Part shown: positions 19,101 to 27,129 of the stretch, one piece after another
Numbering within the stretch: the stretch's first letter is position 1
How the letters are laid out: every line of letters starts with the position of its first letter
Source: CAZELM01 sp964512995
Lineage (GTDB): Bacteria > CSSED10-310
DNA: 64,000 nucleotides
NCBI GenBank assembly: GCA_964512995.1
Contig: CAZELM010000008.1
Coordinates: forward strand, 62,001 to 126,000
Direction of reading: 5' to 3'
Position numbers and translations under genes: made by a program
Notes under the pieces: model-generated
Database searches by the model: none
What the model saw: only the letters and a program-made list of their open reading frames with translations
Told to the model about the DNA's origin: nothing

Positions 19101-19650
19101 AGATTTTGTTTATTTCATGGGAGGTTCTGAAGCCATCGAAGAAATGGAGCATGGGGATACGCGATTCCAGTGTGGCTGCTGTCGCAATGAAGCCTAAATC
19201 CATGACATCCTGGATGCTTCCGGAGGCCATCATCCCAAAACCAGTGGCTCTGGCAGCCATCACATCCTGGTGATCACCAAAAATGGATAATGCCTGGGAA
19301 GCGATGGAACGAGCGGCAATATGAAAAACAGTTGGAAGTAATTCTCCGGCGATCTTGTACATGTTCGGGATCATGAGGAGAAGACCCTGGGAAGCAGTGA
19401 ATGTGGTACACAATGATCCACTGGTCAGAGCGCCATGAACAGCAGCGGATGCGCCGCCTTCCGATTGCAGTTCAATGACTTCCGGAACTGTGCCCCAAAT
19501 GTTCGTTTGATTGGATGCTGATTTTTCATCGGCGATCTCACCCATCACCGAGCTGGGTGTGATGGGATAAATGGCGATAACTTCATTGCAGGCATGGCCG
19601 ACATGGGCTGCAGCGGTATTGCCATCCATCGTTTTCATCTTAGCACTCAT
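16120..19650 (-). CDS. nifJ: Pyruvate:ferredoxin (flavodoxin) oxidoreductase, homodimeric type
   Basis: The protein is 1176 residues, the usual length of the single-chain enzyme. It oxidises pyruvate and CoA to acetyl-CoA and CO2, reducing ferredoxin. The N-terminal pyruvate-binding domain is clear ([32 protein letters not shown]). Two [4Fe-4S] motifs are present ([16 protein letters not shown] and [13 protein letters not shown]). [14 protein letters not shown] cysteine pair serves the proximal cluster. TPP binding is shown by [20 protein letters not shown] and [12 protein letters not shown]. The ATG at 19650 has AAAGGAG five bases upstream; the frame extends 18 codons further but without a site. 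It marks anaerobic or fermentative metabolism. It lies downstream of recR on the same strand with its own gap and probable promoter. Confidence 0.97.
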   Translation of the reverse strand: [1176 protein letters not shown]

Positions 19651-19718
19651 AAAAATTCTCCTTTGATAAAATGATTGACACATTTGCGTTTTATACCATT
19701 CCAATGAATGAATGACGA

Positions 19719-20315
19719 TTACATTTCTTTTTTTCCTTCCAGTGCTTTAGCCATAGTCGCTTCATCCGTATGTTCCAGACTGCTGCCGACGGGCAAGCCG
19801 TGAGCCAGTCGGTAAACTTTTACATCTCTGGGTTTTAAAAGTCGAGCGAGATACATCGCGGTCGCTTCTCCTTCGACCGTAAAATTCGTTGCGATAATGA
19901 CCTGCCGGATACAGGCTGTTTCCACACGTGCGAGCAGTTCCTTGATTTTCAGATCACCCGGTCCGATGCCGTCCAATGGTGATATGACACCGTTGAGCAC
20001 ATGATACACTCCCCGGTAATCGCCGGTTCTTTCAATAGCCATCACATCTCCGGCTTCTTCCACCACACAGATAATCGGTTCCCGATTTTCATCTGCGCAT
20101 ACATGACAGATTTCCCCTTCAGACAGGTTAAAGCACCGGGGACATGGTACGATTTTTTCTTTGAACTGTGTCAGGGTAAATGCCAGGCGTTCCACTGTTT
20201 TCCGGGGCTGTTTGAGCAAGTGAAACGCGATCCTCTGAGCGGATTTTCGTCCGATCGCGGGTAATTTTTCCAGTTCTGTGAGCAGATCGTTTAACGCTTT
20301 TAATTCTTGAGCCAA
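19719..20315 (-). CDS. recR: Recombination mediator protein RecR
   Basis: The protein is 198 residues, the full family length. It has the N-terminal helix-hairpin-helix (LEKLPAIGRKSAQRIAFHLL), the C4 zinc finger (CPRCFNLSEGEICHVC) and the Toprim domain (ICVVEEAGDVMAIERTGDYR, then IIATNFTVEGEATAMYLA). The C-terminal LAHGLPVGSSLEHTD is the conserved Walker-like end. It works with RecO and RecF to load RecA at single-stranded gaps. It follows ybaB and dnaX in the conserved dnaX-ybaB-recR order. Confidence 0.97.
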   Translation of the reverse strand: MAQELKALNDLLTELEKLPAIGRKSAQRIAFHLLKQPRKTVERLAFTLTQFKEKIVPCPRCFNLSEGEICHVCADENREPIICVVEEAGDVMAIERTGDYRGVYHVLNGVISPLDGIGPGDLKIKELLARVETACIRQVIIATNFTVEGEATAMYLARLLKPRDVKVYRLAHGLPVGSSLEHTDEATMAKALEGKKEM

Positions 20316-20393
20316 ATATCGACTCCTTATCCCGGAATGAAGTGGCAGTCGAATTTTTTTCGACCGGTTGAAGAGAGCGGATTTATATCGTTG

Positions 20394-20702
20394 TCACATG
20401 ATACCCGGGATACTCAGTCCACCGGTAATTTTATTCATCTCGGTGGCAAGCATGTCCTGTACTTTTTTCAAGGCCTCGTTTGCAGCTGCGAGTATCAAAT
20501 CCTGCAACATCTCCACATCGTTTGGGTCAACGGCTTCAGGATCGATCTGGATGGACATGATGCGGTTGTCGCCTCGAGCGACCACAGTGACCATTCCACC
20601 ACCGGCTGTGGCTTCGCATGTTCTGCGCATGAGTTCTTCTTTGGCTCGTTCCATCTTCGCCATCATTTGTTTGGCTTGTTTCATAAAATTCATATTTTTC
20701 AT
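20394..20702 (-). CDS. ybaB: YbaB/EbfC-family nucleoid-associated protein
   Basis: The protein is 102 residues: MKNMNFMKQAKQMMAKMERA coiled N-terminus, then TAGGGMVTVVARGDNRIMSI and the C-terminal helix with DLILAAANEAL. It is a dimeric DNA-binding protein of the dnaX-ybaB-recR group. An out-of-frame ATG lies directly after GAGGAG; the in-frame ATG at 20702 sits six bases after the same site and gives the family-standard N-terminus. Confidence 0.93.
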   Translation of the reverse strand: MKNMNFMKQAKQMMAKMERAKEELMRRTCEATAGGGMVTVVARGDNRIMSIQIDPEAVDPNDVEMLQDLILAAANEALKKVQDMLATEMNKITGGLSIPGIM

Positions 20703-20819
20703 CCATGGCTCCTCAAATAAAAATATTAGCGATGGTATTCGAAAAAACACCGATGAATATTCCGGTAGAGATATCCGCGAAAATCCAAAAAGGCGTTTTT
20801 AGAACGGTGACAGGATCGA

Positions 20820-22568
20820 TCATTTCTGGGTATTGTTCTTGGTTTGAATATCCCGGATGGATGCATTAAAAGTCTGGATCAATTGTGAAATGATCGGCTG
20901 GTCTGTAGCCAGTTTCATTCGGTTATTGATGGTTTCTTCTTTTTTTTTTTCTTCTTGTTCAATGGGGGATAACGGTGTCGCGTCGTCTCCGAGAACAAAT
21001 CGGATCTGGCTCGGATGGCCGAGAAGCTGATCTACGACAGCGGATATTGTGGTTCGGTTTTCAGCATTGGCGATGCGGTCCATGTGAAATTTATTGTTGG
21101 GATGATAGTGAATCGTAATGGAATCAGGAGCATGCTGAATCAGTGTTCCGTAACGAAGCGAGAATTGGATATAGTCTTGTTCCGGGGGGAGTGCTTCGAT
21201 GATTTTTTGGAGTAATTCACCAGGATTATCGGCAATGGATCGCTGAGTGGGGCTGGAAGGTGGATTGTCCATGGAAGTGATATCCGGTGGATTGGTTTCG
21301 GAGCGTGACGTTTCCTTTGCCTTTTGATTCGGTCTTGGTCGTTCGTGTGTGATTGATGTCGTGGGGGATTGTCGTTCGGAAGATGACCTGTGAGTTTTTG
21401 GGTTTGGGAGATGTTGATATGACGCGATTGAGGGTTTTGGGGCAGGATCGGGATTCCGGTCCAACGCCGCTTTGAATTGAGCGATCAATGTCTCGATCGG
21501 GATCAGGGAACGGATACGGCACATTTTTACCAAAGCAACATCCATGATCAAGCGTGGATGTTCGCTGTTCCGAAACGCCAATTCCAAATCCAGAAGAACC
21601 TTGAAGATCCGTTCCAGTTGATCGATTGAAAAGGCGTTGAGCAGTGCGGGAGGAAGTGATTGGCGCATCTCCGCGCCCAATTTTCCGGCCATGATGTCTC
21701 GCGCAATTTCCATCATCTCCCGGTTGAGGACCGCTTCATCGCCGCCTTTTTCCATATAATCGTTGAACCGACGGAGTGCTTCGCCGGCATCCCCATCAGC
21801 GATGGCAGCGAAAATAGCTGTCAGCAGGTCGGGGTCGATGCGACCGAGCAGTGCCATTACCTCATCGTGGGCAACATGCGATCCTGAAAATGCAATGACC
21901 TGATCCAGAAGGGATAATCCGTCGCGCATTCCTCCATCTGCCATTTTTGCAAGAACATCCAATGTCTGTGATTCAATTTCGATGTTTTCTTTCGAACAGA
22001 GATCTTCCAATGTTTTGCGGAGGCACGAAAAACTGATCCGTTTGAAATCGTACCTCTGACAACGGGAAACGATAGTAACAGGAACTTTGTGGGCTTCGGT
22101 CGTCGCGAGAATGAATTTAACATGCTCGGGAGGCTCTTCCAGTGTCTTGAGCAATGCATTGAATGCTTCGCGTGTAAGCATGTGAACTTCATCGATAATG
22201 ATGATCTTGAATCGGGAGGCGGAGGGAGTGTATTTGACGTTTTCGCGGAGATCCCGGATTTCGTCGATACCTCGATTGGATGCCCCGTCGATTTCCAGAA
22301 CATCCATGGATACTCCAGCGGTAATTTCGGTACAGATTCGACAGGTATTGCACGGATCTGGCGTTGGTCCGCGTTCGCAATTCAGAGCTTTGGACAGAAT
22401 ACGGGCTGTTGATGTTTTTCCGATTCCGCGTGGACCTGAAAATAAGAAAGCGTGACCGATTCGGCCGGATCGGATGGCGTTTGCAAGCGTTTTTGCAATG
22501 GCTTCCTGGCCGATGATATCGTCAAACGTTTGCGGCCGCCATTTTCTGGCCAGTACTAAATACGACAC
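20820..22568 (-). CDS. dnaX: DNA polymerase III subunit tau/gamma, with an A11 run
   Basis: The protein is 582 residues from a GTG at 22568 (SYLVLARKWRPQTFDDIIGQ). It has Walker A GPRGIGKTSTAR, a zinc module beginning CERGPTPDPCNTCRIC, Walker B IIIIDEVHML and sensor region LATTEAHKVPVTIVSRCQRY. It is the clamp-loader motor. Residues about 380-510 are a Pro/Ser/Thr-rich linker, then a short C-terminal domain (DYIQFSLRYGTLIQH). Near residue 540 the coding strand has eleven consecutive A (20940-20950). Gain or loss of one A leads within ten codons to a stop (predicted products about 548 or 550 residues). This resembles the transcriptional slippage site of Thermus dnaX. The open frame extends upstream through the SRP RNA, which is not coding. 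Confidence 0.96.
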   Translation of the reverse strand: MSYLVLARKWRPQTFDDIIGQEAIAKTLANAIRSGRIGHAFLFSGPRGIGKTSTARILSKALNCERGPTPDPCNTCRICTEITAGVSMDVLEIDGASNRGIDEIRDLRENVKYTPSASRFKIIIIDEVHMLTREAFNALLKTLEEPPEHVKFILATTEAHKVPVTIVSRCQRYDFKRISFSCLRKTLEDLCSKENIEIESQTLDVLAKMADGGMRDGLSLLDQVIAFSGSHVAHDEVMALLGRIDPDLLTAIFAAIADGDAGEALRRFNDYMEKGGDEAVLNREMMEIARDIMAGKLGAEMRQSLPPALLNAFSIDQLERIFKVLLDLELAFRNSEHPRLIMDVALVKMCRIRSLIPIETLIAQFKAALDRNPDPAPKPSIASYQHLPNPKTHRSSSERQSPTTSITHERPRPNQKAKETSRSETNPPDITSMDNPPSSPTQRSIADNPGELLQKIIEALPPEQDYIQFSLRYGTLIQHAPDSITIHYHPNNKFHMDRIANAENRTTISAVVDQLLGHPSQIRFVLGDDATPLSPIEQEEKKKEETINNRMKLATDQPIISQLIQTFNASIRDIQTKNNTQK

Positions 22569-22649
22569 GCTGAAGTTACACCTCACACAAAAAAAGGGCC
22601 GTGCACCCGTTTTCGAATCTCGCCCCACTGCGGCTTTTTGAATCATCGA

Positions 22650-22757
22650 GCTCAAGTCAGGCTCCCCTGCGGCACACGTGAGATCTTCCTTAATGCTGCT
22701 CCCTTCCGGGCCTGACATGGTTCGAAAGTTCACGTTGCGCAGGACCCAACTGTCAGC
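22650..22757 (-). ncRNA. ffs: Small bacterial signal recognition particle RNA (4.5S)
   Basis: On the minus strand the apical part reads GUCAGGCCCGGAAGGGAGCAGC, the conserved Ffh-binding hairpin with GGAA tetraloop and asymmetric loop. Flanking arms (CAGUUGGGUCCUGCG and CGCAGGGGAGCCUGACUUG) pair to close a single long hairpin of about 108 nucleotides. It has no Alu domain, so it is the short type. It lies directly upstream of dnaX, downstream of tRNA-Ser, as in many bacteria. End positions are estimated from the outermost GCU/AGC pairing. Confidence 0.93.
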
Positions 22758-22910
22758 ACCCTTTGATCCACGCCCTGTCCAGAGAACGAAGACCCTCTCA
22801 ACAGGAATTCAACCCCGCTATAGCGGATTTCGGGTTCAGGACACCGCTAGCGCCCCGCCTAGCACGACCCAAAATATCGGTATCGTTTCAAAGAACCGTT
22901 GATGACAGTG

Positions 22911-23004
22911 TGGCGGAGAGGGTGGGATTCGAACCCACGTGGCAGTTTTTGGCCACCAACACGATTTCCAGTCGTGCTCCTTCGGCCAGCTCGGACACCT
23001 CTCC
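22911..23004 (-). tRNA. tRNA-Ser (anticodon GGA)
   Basis: This is a class II tRNA of 94 nucleotides including an encoded CCA. The acceptor is GGAGAGG / CCUCUCC with discriminator G. The anticodon stem CACGA/UCGUG holds loop CUGGAAA. The long variable arm is UUGGUGGCCAAAAACUGCC and the T loop is GUUCGAAUC. It reads UCC and UCU codons. Confidence 0.97.
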
Positions 23005-23572
23005 ACATTCTCAATGGCTTTCCAGCCAGCGTAGCGTTGCACTATAATCCCCAATTTCACAAAGGTCAAGTGCCTTTTGATCGGGACACCACAGAACGTG
23101 TCTTACTCCCGATCGTTTTATTGCCATCATCCAGGAGGATGATTCTGGTAATTGATATGGATTCTTTGTGATCCGCAAGCATCATCATTGGTTTCAGTCG
23201 TTTGTATTGACTTTCCAAAACGGAGACTACGGAAAAATCGATCTGGTCAAAAGAAACCGATTATCTCCAAAATATCGGGAGTTTCTGCTTGCACGTGTCC
23301 TGTGTTTTAATCTGAATCTTTCACATGTTCTCCAGTATCCTCGGTGATCTCCTCGCGCTAAATTTTGCGGATAGATATTCCAATGCTTTCATGCAGGGAG
23401 TAATCTGGATTTTCGGTGCGAATCCGGAGAGACACAGCGGTCGGAATGATCAGAAAATACTGGAGGAACTTCAGGGAGAACATCGAAAAGGATCAATTAA
23501 CAGGTTGGCATAATTATCATCCGGCAGGCAGATAAATACAGCTCGTGGATGTCAGGTAGCTGATGAATGAAG
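23005..23572. other. Gene-free spacer between two serine tRNA genes
   Basis: There are 568 bases with no supportable gene. The only open frame of note (plus strand, 23325-23513, 62 residues) has no ribosome-binding site, domain or homologous look. Promoters for tRNA-Ser(GGA) and the SRP RNA probably lie here but I cannot place them. Confidence 0.5.
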
Positions 23573-23663
23573 CGGAGAGGGTGGGATTCGAACCCACGCG
23601 GCAGCTTTTGGCCACCAACCCGATTTCGAGTCGGGCCCGTTATGACCTCTTCGGTACCTCTCC
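23573..23663 (-). tRNA. tRNA-Ser (anticodon CGA)
   Basis: This is a class II tRNA of 91 nucleotides without an encoded CCA (the genome reads GCU after the acceptor). The acceptor is GGAGAGG / CCUCUCC. The anticodon stem CCCGA/UCGGG holds loop CUCGAAA. The variable arm is UUGGUGGCCAAAAGCUGCC. It reads UCG. It differs from the neighbouring tRNA-Ser(GGA) in carrying no CCA. Confidence 0.96.
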
Positions 23664-23674
23664 GAAACAGCCAC

Positions 23675-24229
23675 CTAACCTAATACATCTTTTTGAGGTA
23701 AAACGCCAGCCCTTCGTGCGCGAAAAAAACGAACCATCATTTCGGATGCTTCGGAGGCACAGATTCCCCCCGTCACTATGATCTGATGATTCAATCGGGA
23801 GTCCTCAACGAGATTCAGGAAAGAACCGGCTGATCCGGTTTTGGGTTCAGAAGCACCGAAGACCAGCCGCCTGATTCGGAACAAAACCATGGCCATTGCA
23901 CACATGGGACACGGCTCCAGCGTGACATACAGGTCGACATCATCCAGCCGCCATCGGCCCAGAGTCGCAGATGCCCGTCGAAGTGCCAGCATTTCTGCAT
24001 GAGCCGATGCATCTTTTAAGGATTCCATCTCATTGTGTGCTCGCGCAATAATCTTATTTTGATGGACAATGACGGCTCCGACTGGAACTTCTCCAAACTG
24101 AATTGCGGTTTCTGCTTCAGTGAGTGCTTCTCTCATCCAGCGTTCATCGGGTGTCAGTGTCTCCGAAAGACAATGGTATCGTCGGGGGGTCAGTTCGTAC
24201 TGATCCATTTTATCCATTCCACTTTTCAT
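23675..24229 (-). CDS. tadA: tRNA-specific adenosine deaminase TadA
   Basis: The protein is 184 residues from the ATG at 24229, which follows GGGAGAAAAA; an earlier in-frame ATG at 24256 lacks a site. It is a cytidine-deaminase-fold enzyme with zinc-binding and catalytic HAEMLAL and PCPMCAMAM motifs, plus GEVPVGAVIVHQNKIIARAHN near the N-terminus. It converts A34 to inosine in tRNA-Arg(ACG). An N-terminal extension of about 25 residues precedes the domain. It is first in the minus-strand group tadA, tRNA-Ser, tRNA-Ser, ffs, dnaX, ybaB, recR, a synteny also known from Bacillus-type genomes. Confidence 0.95.
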   Translation of the reverse strand: MKSGMDKMDQYELTPRRYHCLSETLTPDERWMREALTEAETAIQFGEVPVGAVIVHQNKIIARAHNEMESLKDASAHAEMLALRRASATLGRWRLDDVDLYVTLEPCPMCAMAMVLFRIRRLVFGASEPKTGSAGSFLNLVEDSRLNHQIIVTGGICASEASEMMVRFFRARRAGVLPQKDVLG

Positions 24230-24377
24230 TTTTTCTCCCATATACCACAAACTCATACTATTGAGTCAGTATGTCAAATGTATTATAGATCAATCAATTA
24301 CAAGGGAAAAGGTACCGTTAAAATAGAAATATTTCCTCAGTATTGAAAAATGATAGAAAGTGGTGTATGGTCTATTT

Positions 24378-25766
24378 ATGGAAATGAATTCATCGAATAA
24401 AAAATATAGATGCATTCGGTGTCATGCCGAATATCAATATGGTGCGGACGTGTGCCAGAAATGCGGAGCCCGGATTCCGGATCAGATAACAGAAGTGGTT
24501 CCGTGGATAATACAACCCTGTGATCCACACGAATTACCGGTTGGTTTTAAGCTGGGAAACCGTTTTCAAGTTATTGAACGGCTTGGCATGGGCGGTATGG
24601 GGATCGTTTACAAAGCCTATGATATCGAACTCGATGAAATCGTTGCCTTGAAGATATTGCGGCCGGAGTTGGATGTGGATGGCAGTATTGTCGAGCTATT
24701 CAAACAGGAGATTAAAATCGCTCGAAGAATCAAACATCCAAATGTCTGCAGCATCTACGATTTCCTGATATTTGATGAATATCGGCTCATCTCGATGGAA
24801 TACATTGACGGGATTGAGCTGTCGATGCTCATTCGAGATAAGATGGTGGAAGAGGAATTTGTACCGATAATCTCTGGAATCGCATTGGCGCTCAAAGCCG
24901 CGCATCAATTGAAAATTATCCATCGTGATCTGAAACCATCGAACATCATGATCGATGCGCAACTCAATCCGATCGTTATGGATTTCGGGATTGCATCACG
25001 GGTCGATCTCCCTAATCGCGCTCCCAATACCAAATTTTTTGGAACACCATCTTACATGGCTCCAGAACAGGCACTGGGACAGACACTGGATCATCGCAGC
25101 GATATTTATTCACTGGGTATCATCATGTATGAAATCACGACCGGAACGTTACCGTTTACAGGGACATCTCCAATGGATATTGCCGTCAAACACATCTACA
25201 AATTTGCCAAAAGTCCCCGGCTGATCAATGCAAAGATAAACAAGGAAATCGAGCGTATGATTCTGAAATGCATCGAAAAATATCCGGAAAAACGATATCA
25301 GTCTATCGACGAGTTTCTCGCGGATCTTCAGATCATTGCCAACATATATTTGCCTGTTGAAGCCAAACGGAAGCCCTTGATTCTGGTCGTTGATGACGAT
25401 GATGGCATTCGATCGCTGGTGGTAAACTCCCTCGTTTCTCATAACTTCAATGTGATTTCTGCTGCTGATGGCGTGGAAGCCATTGACGCCGCATTGAAAC
25501 AGAATCCCGATTTAATACTCATGGATCTCATGATGCCGGGGATCGATGGATATCGTGCGGTAGAACTCCTGGCACAGAATCCGCGTACGAAGAATATTCC
25601 GATTTTTTTGATTACCTCCCTAAAGGCCAAAGACTATCGGGCTTACAGTAAAGCCATTGGAGTGAAGGAATTCATTATCAAGCCATTCAAGATAGAGGAA
25701 CTGATCTCCAAGGTGAAAGCATTTATCGCTGCATCACAAGAAAATAAACCCCCCCCTAACCACTGA
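24378..25766 (+). CDS. Zinc-ribbon Ser/Thr protein kinase fused to a response-regulator receiver
   Basis: The protein is 462 residues. An N-terminal zinc ribbon (CIRCHAEYQYGADVCQKC) is followed by a Hanks-type kinase at about 55-320. The kinase has a glycine loop (GMGGMGIVYKAYD), VALKIL lysine, catalytic HRDLKPSNIMID, DFG and GTPSYMAPEQ activation end. A CheY-like receiver at about 335-455 has the acidic pocket (VVDDDDGIRSL), phospho-acceptor (LILMDLMMPG), Ser/Thr (LITSLK) and Lys (IIKPF). All catalytic residues of both domains are present. No transmembrane segment or sensor domain is seen, so it is cytoplasmic. Input is unknown; the receiver may link it to an unlinked histidine kinase. The start is ambiguous (GTG 24360, ATG 24378 or 24384), with no strong ribosome-binding site. 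Confidence 0.92.
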   Translation: MEMNSSNKKYRCIRCHAEYQYGADVCQKCGARIPDQITEVVPWIIQPCDPHELPVGFKLGNRFQVIERLGMGGMGIVYKAYDIELDEIVALKILRPELDVDGSIVELFKQEIKIARRIKHPNVCSIYDFLIFDEYRLISMEYIDGIELSMLIRDKMVEEEFVPIISGIALALKAAHQLKIIHRDLKPSNIMIDAQLNPIVMDFGIASRVDLPNRAPNTKFFGTPSYMAPEQALGQTLDHRSDIYSLGIIMYEITTGTLPFTGTSPMDIAVKHIYKFAKSPRLINAKINKEIERMILKCIEKYPEKRYQSIDEFLADLQIIANIYLPVEAKRKPLILVVDDDDGIRSLVVNSLVSHNFNVISAADGVEAIDAALKQNPDLILMDLMMPGIDGYRAVELLAQNPRTKNIPIFLITSLKAKDYRAYSKAIGVKEFIIKPFKIEELISKVKAFIAASQENKPPPNH

Positions 25767-25826
25767 CATCAAGAGAAAGAATTTGAGTCCCTCCGCAGCC
25801 ATGTTGAGTTTTAATGTCGCTCTTTT

Positions 25827-26552
25827 ATGAATCTTCCTGATCAGGAAAATCAATCCCATCTGCCAGCCAGTTCGCATCGATCTGTATTTCGATGGTTGAT
25901 CCGGTGGATCGTTTTCATGGCGATCCTGTTTATTGTCTTTTCGATGGCAGGTGTTATTACTTATCGGTTTATCAATCCACCGATCACGCCATACATGATC
26001 ATCCAATGGTGGCAATTGGATCAGTTCAGACATCAATGGCGGTCATTGTCTGGAATATCTCCCTATCTTCAGCAGGCGGTCATGGTATCGGAAGATCAGA
26101 AATTCATGGACCATCAGGGATTCGATTGGAGCCAGGTTCAGAAGGCGATGGAGGAGAACAAAATGCGGCACAGGGTTCGGGGAGCCAGTACAATCAGTAT
26201 GCAGGTGGCTCGAAATGTCTTCCTCTGGCAAGGCCGCACGTGGGTCCGGAAGGGATTGGAAGCTTACTTTACGGTATTGATTGAATGGTTCTGGCCAAAA
26301 TGGCGGATTATGGAGGTTTATCTGAATGTTGCGGAATGGGGACCGGGTGTTTTTGGTGCAGAATCGGCCGCTCAATACCATTTCGGTATATCTGCAGCGA
26401 ACCTGTCCGCAAATCAAGCCGCTGCGTTGGCTGCTGTACTGCCCAGCCCCCGTAAATGGTCTCCATCCAAACCCGGGCGATATGTCTTGAAACGGCGAGA
26501 TCAGATTTTAAGGCAAATGTCGAATTTCAAGATATTGAGAGAACCCGGATGA
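25827..26552 (+). CDS. mtgA: Monofunctional biosynthetic peptidoglycan transglycosylase
   Basis: The protein is 241 residues with one N-terminal transmembrane helix (FRWLIRWIVFMAILFIVFSM) and a GT51 domain. Motifs are VSEDQKFMDHQGFDW (catalytic Glu), RGASTISMQVARNVFLW, KWRIMEVYLNVAEWGPGVFG and AALAAVLPSPRKWSP. There is no transpeptidase domain, so it is the monofunctional type that polymerises lipid II glycan strands at the periplasmic face. It stands alone, 60 bases after the kinase gene. The ribosome-binding site is weak. Confidence 0.96.
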   Translation: MNLPDQENQSHLPASSHRSVFRWLIRWIVFMAILFIVFSMAGVITYRFINPPITPYMIIQWWQLDQFRHQWRSLSGISPYLQQAVMVSEDQKFMDHQGFDWSQVQKAMEENKMRHRVRGASTISMQVARNVFLWQGRTWVRKGLEAYFTVLIEWFWPKWRIMEVYLNVAEWGPGVFGAESAAQYHFGISAANLSANQAAALAAVLPSPRKWSPSKPGRYVLKRRDQILRQMSNFKILREPG

Positions 26553-27003
26553 TTTTTTTGGGGGAATAAGTGATTCTAATGGGGATTGATAGTGGTTTCG
26601 TTTTTAAACCACGGAAGATGGCATCTGGCATGTTTCCCTCACCCCGCCATCTGTATCGCTGGACCAGTCTGTGCTGGGACCCTCTCCCTGCCGCTTCTCT
26701 GGGAGGTCGTACACGCTCCGCATGACACTAAATGAAGAAACCTAGAAAACGACCGCTCGTGAAGAGGTTTCTTCGCAGAGGGTAAAGAAAGACTTCGGCG
26801 CAGTTGCCACTCGCCTTCCAGAGGCGTTGGCTTTATACGAATGCTCCGGGAAAATGGATGCCCGGTTCTTAACATGTCCTGCCTTATTTGTAAGCAAGAT
26901 CGATAAACCAGGCTTTAAAGTATCCCTATACGGAATCATTACATACAGATCATGAAACAGGTGAACCGGTTTCTGAGTTATCGGAATACATCCAGAAATT
27001 TGC
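26553..27003. repeat. Gene-free stretch with intergenic palindromic repeats
   Basis: No gene. CCCTCACCCCGCC at about 26638 and GACCCTCTCCC near 26688 are shared with the intergenic repeats at about 47.5-47.9 kb and 62.8-63.1 kb. A 10-base perfect inverted repeat (GAAGAAACCT / AGGTTTCTTC) lies at 26734-26743 and 26765-26774. These look like members of a dispersed palindromic repeat family downstream of mtgA. Confidence 0.6.
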
Positions 27004-27129
27004 TCAATCGTTTTTCATTTCCCGATTTTCTCTATCATCCTTCCGGAAGATATTTACAAAGCAGAATACTGTCAGTCCTCCGATCAAGATCCAGGAAATG
27101 GCCATGAATACAATGCCTGCCAGACTCAT
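27004..27129 (-). CDS. MetS-type small subunit of an NSS transporter
   Basis: The protein is 41 residues: MSLAGIVFMAISWILIGGLT, one transmembrane helix, then a charged tail (RKDDRENREMKND). It begins in TAATG, sharing one base with the stop codon of the upstream sodium symporter, which indicates translational coupling. Position and architecture match the MetS small subunits that accompany MetP-type neurotransmitter:sodium symporter family transporters. Confidence 0.82.
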   Translation of the reverse strand: MSLAGIVFMAISWILIGGLTVFCFVNIFRKDDRENREMKND

